Notes: a model not told the origin generated them from the sequence alone. A stretch of DNA of 23,303 nucleotides from Campylobacterota bacterium (GCA_011330645.1 DRQB01000071.1:1-23303), one strand, 5' to 3'; shown: positions 8,072 to 16,066, counted from the first letter of the stretch. Numbers and translations are program-made.

Positions 8072-9316
8072 ATGATAGACTTAAAATACCTCCAAAACAA
8101 CTTCGAAGAAGCATCGGCTAAGCTTCAAAAAAAAGGTGTAGAGACAGCTACACTTGAAAAGCTTCAAATCCTTTTTACATCACTGAAAGTTGCTAATGCA
8201 ACATTAGAGTCTATGAAGGCAGAGCAGAATAGTATGTCTAAACTTTTTGGACAGTACAAAAGAGAAGGTAAAGATATCTCTGAGCTTAAAGCCAAAGTAG
8301 ATGCCAATAAAGAAGCGATGGTTCCCGTACAGGAAAAAGCACGTGAGGCTGAAGAAGCACTTTATGCGATAGCACTGGCTATCCCTAACTTTCCTGATGA
8401 CTCTGTACCAGAGGGTGCAGATGAGGAAGATAATGTCGAACAACGCAGGGTACTTGAACCTCGAAGTTTTGACTTTAAACCCAAAGAACATTGGGAGCTT
8501 TCTGAAATCAATGGATGGATAGATTTTGAGCGTGGTGTGAAACTGGCAAAGTCTCGTTTTGCCATACTTAAAGGTGAGGCATCGAGACTTGAACGTGCGC
8601 TGATTAACTTTTTTCTTGATATGAATAGAGAAAAAGGTTTTGAAGAGTATTCCGTTCCTTTTATCAATAATGCTACCATGCTACAAGGGACAGGGCAGTT
8701 ACCAAAGTTTGGTGATGACTTGTTTAAGATAGAAGATGAAGACTTATATCTCATCCCTACTGCAGAAGTACCTTTAACCAATATGTACAATGATGAGATA
8801 CTTTCTGAAAAAGAGCTACCACTACTTATGACTGGTTATACCCCATGTTTTAGAAAAGAAGCTGGAAGTGCAGGGCGTGATACACGTGGTATTATCCGTC
8901 AGCATCAGTTTAATAAAGTAGAGATGGTAGCCATAGCTCACCCTGATAAATCTGAAGAGGTATTTGACCTTATGGTGAAAAATGCTTCAGATATATTGAC
9001 AGCTCTTGGTTTACCACATAGAGTTGTAGAACTTTGCGGTGGTGATTTAGGTTTCTCTGCAGCTACGACTATTGACCTTGAAGTATGGCTTCCTGGCCAA
9101 AACCAATACCGTGAAATCTCTTCTATTTCAAATACTAGAGATTTCCAGGCAAGACGTGCCAAAATACGTTTTAAAGATGGTAAGAAAAATAGATTGGTAC
9201 ACACACTCAATGGCTCAGCTTTGGCTGTAGGGCGTACGATTGTTGCTATAATGGAAAACTATCAAAATGAAGACGGGACGATTGAGATTCCTGAGGTATT
9301 GAAGAAATATATGTGA
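8072..9316 (+). CDS. serS: Seryl-tRNA synthetase
   Basis: Class II synthetase that charges tRNA-Ser (and tRNA-Sec where present) with serine in the cytosol. 414 aa, normal length. Residues 1-105 are the Lys/Glu-rich N-terminal coiled-coil arm that grips the long variable arm of tRNA-Ser. The catalytic core has TAE (230-232), motif 2 FRKEAGSAGRDTRG (260-273), REISSISN (347-354) and motif 3 GSALAVGRT (381-389). The ATG has a modest AGG upstream. The gene stands alone between the hairpin at 7985-8006 and the repeat-rich junction with leuA. Confidence 0.97.
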   Translation: MIDLKYLQNNFEEASAKLQKKGVETATLEKLQILFTSLKVANATLESMKAEQNSMSKLFGQYKREGKDISELKAKVDANKEAMVPVQEKAREAEEALYAIALAIPNFPDDSVPEGADEEDNVEQRRVLEPRSFDFKPKEHWELSEINGWIDFERGVKLAKSRFAILKGEASRLERALINFFLDMNREKGFEEYSVPFINNATMLQGTGQLPKFGDDLFKIEDEDLYLIPTAEVPLTNMYNDEILSEKELPLLMTGYTPCFRKEAGSAGRDTRGIIRQHQFNKVEMVAIAHPDKSEEVFDLMVKNASDILTALGLPHRVVELCGGDLGFSAATTIDLEVWLPGQNQYREISSISNTRDFQARRAKIRFKDGKKNRLVHTLNGSALAVGRTIVAIMENYQNEDGTIEIPEVLKKYM

Positions 9317-9398
9317 GAAGCGTAAGCAAACGACAAGAGTTTGTCGTTTGTAGCTTCGGAACCGAAATGGTCGGAGCGAAGCGTAGCCATGTTGGCTA
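9317..9398. terminator. Convergent serS/leuA junction with several hairpins
   Basis: Three dyads lie in about 80 bp. (a) A perfect 10-bp stem, 9327-9336 with 9341-9350 (CAAACGACAA/TTGTCGTTTG), loop GAGT. (b) GCTTCG (9353-9358) with CGAAGC (9377-9382), enclosing ACC/GGT. (c) TAGCCA-TGT-TGGCTA (9384-9398), which overlaps the leuA stop codon (9396-9398). Dyad (a) is the same stem as at 2799-2824. Bidirectional termination is the likely role. Confidence 0.6.
9328..9363 (+). repeat. Hairpin repeat element, copy 2 (plus orientation)
   Basis: Matches the reverse complement of 2787-2822 at 31 of 36 positions by hand alignment. Differences fall mostly in the loop and the tail, so the stem is preserved. 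Confidence 0.65.
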
Positions 9399-10952
9399 GA
9401 CTGTCTTAGAAGAATCACTATACCGTGATTTCAATTTCCCTTCCATACTCAAATAACTATTTAATGCACCTATATATGCTCTAGCAGAGGCTAACATGGT
9501 GTCTATGTTAAGTCCATGTCCTATGATGGCTGGTTCGCCGTTGAAGGAGACTTTTACGGTGACTGATGCTAAGGCATCTTTACCTTCACTTACAGATTTT
9601 ACTTTATAATCTTCCAATTTCCCATTATATCCTGATATACGGTCGATGGTTTTGAAGATGGCATCGATAGTACCTTCACCTATACCTGCCTCGATGATTT
9701 CATTGTCATCTTTTTTTATCTTCACTGCAGCACTTGGTACACCGTTTGAACAGTCCATTAATTGTAATGAGATCAACTCATAAATTTGTGTGGCTTTGGT
9801 CATTTCGTTAGTGACTAAAGCACGTAAGTCATCATCGTAGATATCTTTTTTTCTATCTGCTAAGATTTTGAAACGTTCAAATGATGCATTTAATGCTTCA
9901 TCATCTAAGGTAAAGCCCAATTTAGACAATTTGTCTTTAAAGGCTGCACGTCCAGAGTGTTTACCCATCACTAAAGTATCATCTTTAATCAACCCAATGC
10001 TCTCAGGTGTAATAATCTCATAGGTCTCTTTGTTTTTCAACATACCATCTTGGTGAATGCCAGACTCATGTGCAAAGGCATTTTTACCTACAATGGCTTT
10101 GTTTGGTTGTGGCTCAATACCAGTAATAGTTGCTATCAAACGGCTTGAGGGGTATATCTCTTTAGTGTTAATGTTGGTATCGTAGTTAGAAAAAACATCT
10201 GAGCGTGTTTTTAATGCCATCACTATCTCTTCTAACGCAGCATTTCCTGCACGTTCACCTAAACCGTTGATGGTACACTCAACTTGTCTTGCCCCGTTCA
10301 CTACTGCTTCTAAAGAGTTAGCAACCCCTAAACCTAAGTCGTTGTGGTTATGTACAGAGATGATGGCTCTGTCTTTGGTATATTCGCTCATCTCTTTGAC
10401 CATAGCACCTATCTCAAAAGGAAGTCTAAATCCTACAGTGTCGGGTAAATTTATGGTAGTAGCGCCTGCTTCGATGACTGCGTCAGATATCTCTTTCATG
10501 AAGCCCATGTCTGAACGTCCTGCATCTTCACAGGAAAACTCTACATCATCTACAAAGGTACGTGCATATTCTACTGCGCGTACAGCTCTTTTTATGACTT
10601 CATCGGGTGTCATTTTAAGCTTGTATTCCATATGTATCTTGGAAGTAGCGATAAAGGTATGGATACGTTTCATCTTTGCTTTGGCTATAGCTTCGCCTGC
10701 TGCTTTGACGTCAGAGTCTATAGCACGTGCCAAAGAGCAGACTGTGGAGTTGCTTACACGCTGTGCTATTTTGTCTATGGCATCAAAGTCTCCTGGGCTT
10801 GCTGCAGCAAACCCTGCTTCAATGATGTCAACACCTAAACGCTCTAACTGTGCAGCAATTTGGATTTTCTCTTCGGTGTTCATAGAAGCCCCTGGGCTCT
10901 GCTCTCCATCTCTTAATGTGGTGTCAAATATTTTAATTGTTTCAATACTCAT
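9396..10952 (-). CDS. leuA: 2-isopropylmalate synthase
   Basis: Condenses acetyl-CoA with 2-oxoisovalerate in the first committed step of leucine synthesis. 518 aa, normal for the long LeuA type. The catalytic TIM barrel shows DTTLRDGEQSPG (10-21; R14, D15), the metal-binding HNHND (201-205), NGLGERAGN (229-237) and, later, GIHQDGM. The C-terminal ~130 residues form the leucine-binding regulatory domain, so feedback inhibition by leucine is expected. The ATG has AAGG upstream at 10952. A 257-bp leader separates it from pssA; this holds a promoter and a Leu-rich leader peptide, which indicates transcriptional attenuation. A homocitrate or citramalate synthase is less likely given this leader and the full regulatory domain. 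Confidence 0.95.
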   Translation of the reverse strand: MSIETIKIFDTTLRDGEQSPGASMNTEEKIQIAAQLERLGVDIIEAGFAAASPGDFDAIDKIAQRVSNSTVCSLARAIDSDVKAAGEAIAKAKMKRIHTFIATSKIHMEYKLKMTPDEVIKRAVRAVEYARTFVDDVEFSCEDAGRSDMGFMKEISDAVIEAGATTINLPDTVGFRLPFEIGAMVKEMSEYTKDRAIISVHNHNDLGLGVANSLEAVVNGARQVECTINGLGERAGNAALEEIVMALKTRSDVFSNYDTNINTKEIYPSSRLIATITGIEPQPNKAIVGKNAFAHESGIHQDGMLKNKETYEIITPESIGLIKDDTLVMGKHSGRAAFKDKLSKLGFTLDDEALNASFERFKILADRKKDIYDDDLRALVTNEMTKATQIYELISLQLMDCSNGVPSAAVKIKKDDNEIIEAGIGEGTIDAIFKTIDRISGYNGKLEDYKVKSVSEGKDALASVTVKVSFNGEPAIIGHGLNIDTMLASARAYIGALNSYLSMEGKLKSRYSDSSKTV

Positions 10953-11073
10953 TGTATTAACCTTGTTATAGTAAAAAGCGCAATGGCTTGTAAATTGTCT
11001 AATTCTACCTAAAAGTTGGTTAGGAGCATTAGAATAGTATGTTTATTGTAAAAAAGTGTGGATAGTTAGACTA
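10953..11073 (-). promoter_or_regulatory. leuA attenuator region (competing RNA pairings)
   Basis: Transcribed leader between the leader-peptide stop and leuA. Candidate pairings on the minus strand: ATAGT-CTA-ACTAT right at the leader stop (11074-11062); a longer hairpin spanning 11037-10999 with CCTAA/TTAGG (loop of 7) on top of TTCTA/TAGAA plus CTA/TAG; and alternatives that would break these, AATAGT (11076-11071) with ACTATT (11039-11034) and GTCTAA with TTAGAC (around 10997). A weak AAGC/GCTT hairpin followed by five T's (10989-10973) is the only terminator-like element found. Which structure terminates transcription is unresolved. Confidence 0.5.
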
Positions 11074-11145
11074 TTAGAGTGCGAGCAGTAGCAGGAGAGA
11101 AGTGTCTTTAGTGAAAATGTTTTGTGTTTTTATGATATTTTTCAT
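11074..11145 (-). CDS. leuA leader peptide (leucine-rich, attenuator)
   Basis: A 23-codon ORF (start 11145, stop TAA 11076-11074, followed at once by in-frame TAG). The start ATG has AGGAG 7 nt upstream. The peptide begins MKNIIKTQNIF and ends SLLLLLAL: codons 17-21 are CTC CTG CTA CTG CTC, then GCA CTC. Six of the last seven sense codons are leucine and none is TTA/TTG, although these appear to be favoured in the long genes of this AT-rich window. It lies about 19 nt downstream of the predicted transcription start and 121 bp before leuA. Known leu leader peptides (E. coli leuL) work the same way: ribosome stalling at Leu codons when charged tRNA-Leu is scarce changes RNA folding and lets RNA polymerase continue into the leu genes. 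The role is inferred from architecture; this leader is not homologous in sequence to leuL as far as can be judged. Confidence 0.8.
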   Translation of the reverse strand: MKNIIKTQNIFTKDTSLLLLLAL

Positions 11146-11170
11146 AATGTTCTCCTGTTAAATTTTTATA

Positions 11171-11199
11171 AGTATACAGTAAATTAATATAAATTACAA
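11171..11199 (-). promoter_or_regulatory. sigma70-type promoter of the leuA leader
   Basis: On the minus strand, TTGTAA (11199-11194), a 17-nt spacer and TATACT (11176-11171). Transcription should begin near 11164, giving a leuA 5' leader of about 210 nt. It lies just after the pssA stop codon, so leuA can be controlled separately from the upstream operon. Confidence 0.7.
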
Positions 11200-11209
11200 G
11201 GGATAATAA

Positions 11210-11926
11210 TTATCTTTTAATTTTTATCTTTCTAATATTTAAGTTCCTGAGTGCTCGGATAGGACCATAAAGGGTGTAAGCTAAGATAATAAGTGCAAAT
11301 CCTTCAGCTGAAAATAAATAGAGTAGTGAGGCGATGAGTACAAGAATAATCATCGTTTTAAAGACCATAGGACGGTCAAGTTGTATTTTTTTAAAAGAGG
11401 GATAACGAAAATTACTTACCATAAGCACCGCAACACCAAGGGCGAGAAAGAGTAAGAGAATACTGTAGTTTTCCAAGGTATATTTGTGAAATAAAAGTAT
11501 CCACATTGAGACAAATACCGCAGCTGTTGGAATGGGTAAACCTATGAAGACATTAGGGTCGGTTTTGGCTGTGGAGATGTTAAAACGGGCTAAGCGAATG
11601 GCTCCAAAAATGACATAGAGCGCAGAAACCAAAATGCCAAAACGACCAAATTCATAACCTGTGAAAAAATAGAGTAACATAGCGGGAGCAATACCGAAAG
11701 AGATAATGTCAGCCAGGGAATCAAATTCTACCCCAAACTGGCTGGTGGTATTTGTCATACGTGCCACACGACCATCAAGACCATCAAAGACAAGTGCTAA
11801 AAGTATTAGCCAAGACGCCAATATAAAATGCTCTTTACTTGCTTCAACAATACTTATCACTCCTACAAAAATACTACTTGCTGTAAATAAATTAGGTAGG
11901 ATATAGATAAGATTGGATTTTTTCAT
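11210..11926 (-). CDS. pssA: CDP-diacylglycerol--serine O-phosphatidyltransferase
   Basis: Makes phosphatidylserine from CDP-diacylglycerol and serine at the inner membrane, the first step to phosphatidylethanolamine. 238 aa. The CDP-alcohol phosphotransferase signature is complete: D51-G52-x2-A55-R56-x8-G65-x3-D69-x3-D73. Several hydrophobic spans surround it (about 18-27, 36-47, 76-90, 95-110, 130-150, 155-170 and 185-225), as expected for the membrane-bound type II enzyme. The C-terminus is basic (RKIKIKR). The ATG is 3 bp after the ftsH stop, so the two are co-translated. Other CDP-alcohol transferases (PgsA) share the motif, but length and placement beside ftsH, an arrangement recalled from Campylobacter, favour PssA. 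Confidence 0.92.
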   Translation of the reverse strand: MKKSNLIYILPNLFTASSIFVGVISIVEASKEHFILASWLILLALVFDGLDGRVARMTNTTSQFGVEFDSLADIISFGIAPAMLLYFFTGYEFGRFGILVSALYVIFGAIRLARFNISTAKTDPNVFIGLPIPTAAVFVSMWILLFHKYTLENYSILLLFLALGVAVLMVSNFRYPSFKKIQLDRPMVFKTMIILVLIASLLYLFSAEGFALIILAYTLYGPIRALRNLNIRKIKIKR

Positions 11927-11929
11927 ATC

Positions 11930-13909
11930 TTATGCTTCTTTTTCTGCCTCTTCTTCAGCTTTGGCTCTTGCTTCAGCTGCGGCTATCTTGTCACCATGCG
12001 CTAAACGGCTAGGTAGATTATTTTCTTTTTCATACTCTTCGATGATAGAACGTACTTTTTTACCTTCGATGACTTCGACATCTAAAAGTACCGCAGCCAT
12101 ATTTTCTATGGCTTGGGAGTACTCAGTAAGTGTTTCTTTGACATAGTTGTAACGTTCATTTAACGTAGAACGTATAAAGTTATCCATGTCTTCAGCCATT
12201 TTATCACTATAGTCAGTACTCACTGCACCTGCCCCCAAGAATGAGTTTTGTGAACGTGAAAGTACCATAAGTCCAGCGACATCTGTCATACCATAGACAG
12301 AAATCATGTCTTTAAGTATAGCGGTTGCACGGTCAAGGTCATTTCCTGCACCTGTAGAGATTTCTTTAATGAACACTTCTTCTGATGCACGTCCACCTAA
12401 AAGTACATCAACTTCAGCCATAAGTTCATGTTTTTGTTTTAAAAATCTATCTTCATCATCTGGCAGGTGAAGTGTATATCCAAGTGCACCTAAGCCTCTA
12501 GGTATGATGGAAACTTTTGTGACACGTGTGGCACCTTTGGTGAGTTCAGCCATCAGCGCATGTCCACTTTCATGGTAGGCAACGATTTTCTTTTCCACAT
12601 CAGAGATTTTACGGTTTTTCTTTTCTAAACCTACAAATGAACGCTCAATTGCTTCAAGTAAATCTTCTTGTTCTATCTGTTTTTTATTTTGGCGTCCTGC
12701 GAGCAGTGCTGCTTCATTAATGATGTTTGCCAAATCTGCTCCTGCAAGTCCTGCAGTTTGTTTGGCTACAATTTTTAAATCAACTTTTTTAGAGAGCTTT
12801 ACGCCTTTAGAGTGTACTTTTAAGATGGCTAAACGTCCATCATAGTCAGGCTTGTCTACCAGTACCTGTCTATCAAAACGTCCTGCACGAAGCAGGGCAG
12901 CATCGAGTGTCTCTGGTCTATTGGTAGCTGCGAGTACAATGACTGGAGTATCGGTACCAAAACCATCCATCTCTGCTAGGAGTTGATTCAGTGTTTGTTC
13001 TCGCTCATCATTTCCGCCCATTTGACCACCAGAGGCTCTAGATTTACCAATAGCGTCTATCTCATCAATGAAGATAATAGAAGGTGCTTCTTTTTTTGCT
13101 TGCGCAAAGAGGTCACGTACACGGCTTGCACCCACACCAACAAACATTTCAATGAACCCAGAACCAGAAACTGAGAAGAATGGCACAGATGCTTCCCCCG
13201 CTACTGCTTTGGCAAGAAGTGTTTTACCTGTACCCGGAGGGCCTACAAGCAGAAGTCCTTTTGGTATTTTCGCACCCAGCTCCATGTAGCGTTCTGGGAA
13301 TTTAAGGAAGTCGACTATCTCTTTGACTTCATCTTTTGCCTCTTCTACGCCCTGAACATCAGAAAACTTAGTGTCTGGCTTCTCAGAGTTAATGAGTTTA
13401 TCTGCCTTACCGGCACCTAAAATGCCTCCACCCATACCTTTGCTCATTTTTTTGGCAAGGAAAATCCAGATACCAAAGAAAATGAGTATAGGCAGAAGAG
13501 AACCTAAGAGGTCAGAGATAAATCCTCCACCCATAACACCTTCGTAAGTGATTCCTTTTTTTTCAAGTAAAGGAATGAGGTCTTTGTCATAGGTAGGTAC
13601 ATTTTGAGCTATGTATCGTACTTTACGTCCATTTTCATCAGCAATTGCTTCAATGGTCGTAGGGGTAAGCTTTACAGATTTAATGGTACCTTTTTCTATC
13701 TCTGTTTTAATCTCAGAGTATTTAACTGTTTTTGTTTGGGTTACTTTGGCACCAGTATTAAGCATATTACCAAGCCCCTGATTGCCATCACCTATAAATG
13801 CTTTAAATAGGAATATAATTACTATCGCAAAAATGGCAAAAGCCAAAAGAGGATTGTTATTAAAAAAGTTATTGTTGTTATTGTCGTTATTTTGGTTATT
13901 ATCAGCCAA
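11930..13909 (-). CDS. ftsH: ATP-dependent zinc metalloprotease FtsH
   Basis: Inner-membrane AAA+ protease that extracts and degrades misassembled membrane proteins and some soluble regulators. 659 aa. A cytosolic Asn-rich tail (12 Asn in residues 4-19), TM1 (about 20-38), a periplasmic domain (40-130), TM2 (about 132-151), then the AAA domain: Walker A GPPGTGKT (223-230), pore FVG (256-258), Walker B IIFIDEID (278-285), second region of homology (about 329-347). Zinc site HESGH (446-450) with the third ligand D524. The C-terminus is Ala/Glu/Lys-rich. The start codon is TTG at 13909, preceded by AAGGA at good spacing; it overlaps prmA by 8 bp. pssA follows after 3 bp. Confidence 0.97.
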   Translation of the reverse strand: MADNNQNNDNNNNNFFNNNPLLAFAIFAIVIIFLFKAFIGDGNQGLGNMLNTGAKVTQTKTVKYSEIKTEIEKGTIKSVKLTPTTIEAIADENGRKVRYIAQNVPTYDKDLIPLLEKKGITYEGVMGGGFISDLLGSLLPILIFFGIWIFLAKKMSKGMGGGILGAGKADKLINSEKPDTKFSDVQGVEEAKDEVKEIVDFLKFPERYMELGAKIPKGLLLVGPPGTGKTLLAKAVAGEASVPFFSVSGSGFIEMFVGVGASRVRDLFAQAKKEAPSIIFIDEIDAIGKSRASGGQMGGNDEREQTLNQLLAEMDGFGTDTPVIVLAATNRPETLDAALLRAGRFDRQVLVDKPDYDGRLAILKVHSKGVKLSKKVDLKIVAKQTAGLAGADLANIINEAALLAGRQNKKQIEQEDLLEAIERSFVGLEKKNRKISDVEKKIVAYHESGHALMAELTKGATRVTKVSIIPRGLGALGYTLHLPDDEDRFLKQKHELMAEVDVLLGGRASEEVFIKEISTGAGNDLDRATAILKDMISVYGMTDVAGLMVLSRSQNSFLGAGAVSTDYSDKMAEDMDNFIRSTLNERYNYVKETLTEYSQAIENMAAVLLDVEVIEGKKVRSIIEEYEKENNLPSRLAHGDKIAAAEARAKAEEEAEKEA

Positions 13910-14738
13910 TGTTATTCCTTAGTTCTTTTTTATAGACAAGTGTTACCCACTCGTCCTTCAATGTTCTTGATATGAGGGTCAAGTCACTATACGTATCTTT
14001 TACTAATGCCTCTTTTTTATCTAAAATACCTGAAAGTATAAGTAATCCATCTTCTTTACAGGCTGCTTTTAAATCTTTTGCTATAAATCTTAACACATCT
14101 GCGATGATATTTGCAATCACAACATCATAAGTGCCTTCAGCTTTGTCTATAGAACCTTCCCAGAGTTTATCATAGTGCTCCTCATTTAAGGCAAAGTTTT
14201 CTTTGCAACTTTCTACAGAGATTGGATCAGTATCACAGAGTTCTATGTTGGCACCCAGTTTTTTTGCTGCAAGTCCCAGTATACCAGAGCCACAGCCTAC
14301 ATCGATGACACTGTCTCCACTTTTTACATACTCTGAGATAGCAGTTAAACATGAAAATGTGGTTGCATGGTGCCCTGAACCAAAAGCGAGCGCCGGATCA
14401 ATTTTAATATTAATCAAACCAACTTTAGGTTCATACCAGCTTGGAAAGATATAAAACTTTCCAGCTTCGATAGGTTCAATAGAATCTTGGTATTTTTGAA
14501 TCCAATCTTGATTCTCTTTTTCTTCAAGTGTGTAGGACATTTGGATGCTACCACCTAATGTACCTTCTAAAGATACAAGAGCATCTTTAACGAAAGTTAA
14601 ATCAGATTCAGATCTTACGATGATTTTTTCATGTCCTATTTCTACACCATCCCCTGCAATGTTAGCCACAAAGTCAGCGATGAATTCTACAAAGTCATCA
14701 TTAAGCATGATGTTTAATTCATGGTATTTCTTATCCAT
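13902..14738 (-). CDS. prmA: Ribosomal protein L11 methyltransferase
   Basis: SAM-dependent trimethylation of ribosomal protein L11. 278 aa, near the family norm. N-terminal ~100 residues form the L11-recognition domain; DPALAFGSGHHATT (114-127) is the PrmA-specific loop, VIDVGCGSGILGLA (144-157) is SAM motif I, and NIIADVL (210-216) is the catalytic-pocket motif. The ATG at 14738 overlaps the end of hisA by 8 bp, and its own stop overlaps ftsH by 8 bp, so translation is likely coupled across all three. Confidence 0.95.
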   Translation of the reverse strand: MDKKYHELNIMLNDDFVEFIADFVANIAGDGVEIGHEKIIVRSESDLTFVKDALVSLEGTLGGSIQMSYTLEEKENQDWIQKYQDSIEPIEAGKFYIFPSWYEPKVGLINIKIDPALAFGSGHHATTFSCLTAISEYVKSGDSVIDVGCGSGILGLAAKKLGANIELCDTDPISVESCKENFALNEEHYDKLWEGSIDKAEGTYDVVIANIIADVLRFIAKDLKAACKEDGLLILSGILDKKEALVKDTYSDLTLISRTLKDEWVTLVYKKELRNNIG

Positions 14739-15441
14739 GGGTTGCCTTAAATGCTTCTTTTAAATCAAGTGTGCCCTCATAAAAGGCTTTCCCCACTATT
14801 GTCCCATCAATGCCAGCTTCTATGAGCCCATGAATATCATGCATATTTTTAAGTCCACCACTCGCAATTGTTTCGAGTCCTGAAGCTTCCTGAATGGCTT
14901 TTGTAAATTCTAAATTTACCCCTGTCATCATACCATCACGTCCTACATCTGTACAGATGATAGCTTCAACACCACAGGCAGCAAATTCACGTGCTAGGTC
15001 AGTAGCTTTCATGTCCGAAGTCTCTGCCCAGCCTTCTACTGCTACCATACCGTCTATGGCATCAATACCTACGACGATAGGATACTTCGCTGCCATATCT
15101 TTGACAAACTCTGCATCTTTTACGGCAATAGAGCCTAAAATGAGTCTATCAATCCCAAGTTCTAAATACATTTTGATAGTTTCTTCATCGCGTATACCTC
15201 CACCAAGTTCCAGTTTGAGGTTACAGTTTTGGCGGATTTTCTTGATTTGTTCTAGGTTTTCAGGTTTTCCTGCAAAGGCACCATTGAGGTCCACAAGGTG
15301 TACCCACTCTGAACCTAGTTCTTCAAACTTTTTAGCTACTTGCCATGGTTCATCACTATAAATTTTAGCTGAGTCCATAAGTCCTTTACTGAGTCTCACG
15401 GCTTTCCCATCTTTAAGATCAATTGCTGGTAGTATTGTCAT
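14731..15441 (-). CDS. hisA: ProFAR isomerase, histidine biosynthesis
   Basis: (beta-alpha)8-barrel isomerase that converts ProFAR to PRFAR, the fourth step of histidine synthesis. 236 aa. The catalytic acid/base pair is present: D8 (PAIDL) and D165 (TDVGRDGM). Phosphate-binding loops LELGGGIR (77-84), ASGGL (193-197) and VGKAFYEG (216-223) are intact. The product feeds the HisF-HisH synthase, whose glutaminase subunit gene lies 13 bp upstream; hisF is not in this window. HisF is excluded because it lacks a D8/D165 pattern of this type and is longer. Confidence 0.96.
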   Translation of the reverse strand: MTILPAIDLKDGKAVRLSKGLMDSAKIYSDEPWQVAKKFEELGSEWVHLVDLNGAFAGKPENLEQIKKIRQNCNLKLELGGGIRDEETIKMYLELGIDRLILGSIAVKDAEFVKDMAAKYPIVVGIDAIDGMVAVEGWAETSDMKATDLAREFAACGVEAIICTDVGRDGMMTGVNLEFTKAIQEASGLETIASGGLKNMHDIHGLIEAGIDGTIVGKAFYEGTLDLKEAFKATHG

Positions 15442-15454
15442 TTTTTTGTCATTC

Positions 15455-16066
15455 CTATAATTTTGCGAAATTTTCTATAATTTTCAGACCATTTGTATGG
15501 CTTTTTTCTGGGTGGGGCTGTATGCCATAAATATTGTCATTTTGCACCGCACTTACGAACGCATAACCGTAGTGTGTTTTGCCTATGGCATAAGTATCAT
15601 CACATACTGCATGGTATGAGTGGACAAAGTAGAGATAAAAGTCTTTTTGAAGCCCTTTAAACAAAGGGGTTTCTTTTTCTACAAAAAGTTCATTCCACCC
15701 CATATGTGGTACCTTAAGAGTATGGTCAAATTTACTTTCATTAAAGGCAACAACCTTCCCCGGGATGAGCCCTAGACCTTTGTGTGTACCAAATTCTTCA
15801 GAACTCTCAAATAGTAGCTGCATACCAAGACAGATACCAAGTAATGGTTTACCTGATGCTGCATAAGTGATGACAGCTTCATCCATGCCGTTTTCTTTTA
15901 AGTGTTCCATCGCATCACCAAATGCACCAACACCAGGAAGAATAAGTTTGTCATATTGACTAAGCTTGTTTGGGTCACTCTCAAGTGTGGCTTCTACACC
16001 TACTTTGGCAAAAGCATTAATTACAGAGGCTAAGTTACCCATGTTGTAATCGACGATTCCAATCAC
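15455..16066 (-). CDS. hisH: Imidazole glycerol phosphate synthase, glutaminase subunit
   Basis: Class I glutamine amidotransferase that supplies ammonia to HisF for IGP and AICAR formation. 203 aa. The catalytic triad is present: nucleophile C79 in GICLGMQ, with H185 and E187 in GIQPHPEKS. The oxyanion-loop region LILPGVGAFG (41-50) is typical of HisH. The start is GTG at 16066 with AAGGA upstream. First gene of the hisH-hisA-prmA-ftsH-pssA unit; a TATAAT box lies about 36 bp upstream. Confidence 0.96.
   Translation of the reverse strand: MIGIVDYNMGNLASVINAFAKVGVEATLESDPNKLSQYDKLILPGVGAFGDAMEHLKENGMDEAVITYAASGKPLLGICLGMQLLFESSEEFGTHKGLGLIPGKVVAFNESKFDHTLKVPHMGWNELFVEKETPLFKGLQKDFYLYFVHSYHAVCDDTYAIGKTHYGYAFVSAVQNDNIYGIQPHPEKSHTNGLKIIENFAKL

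Noticed and set aside
10267..10971. A 234-aa plus-strand frame opposite leuA
   Set aside because: Mirror of the conserved leuA coding strand; no domain signature and no start signal.
11048..11074. Hairpin ATAGT/ACTAT plus six T's as the leuA attenuator terminator
   Set aside because: Only 5 A/U-rich base pairs, and the T-run starts about 6 nt after the stem, so it is not a convincing intrinsic terminator; kept only as a possible regulatory pairing.
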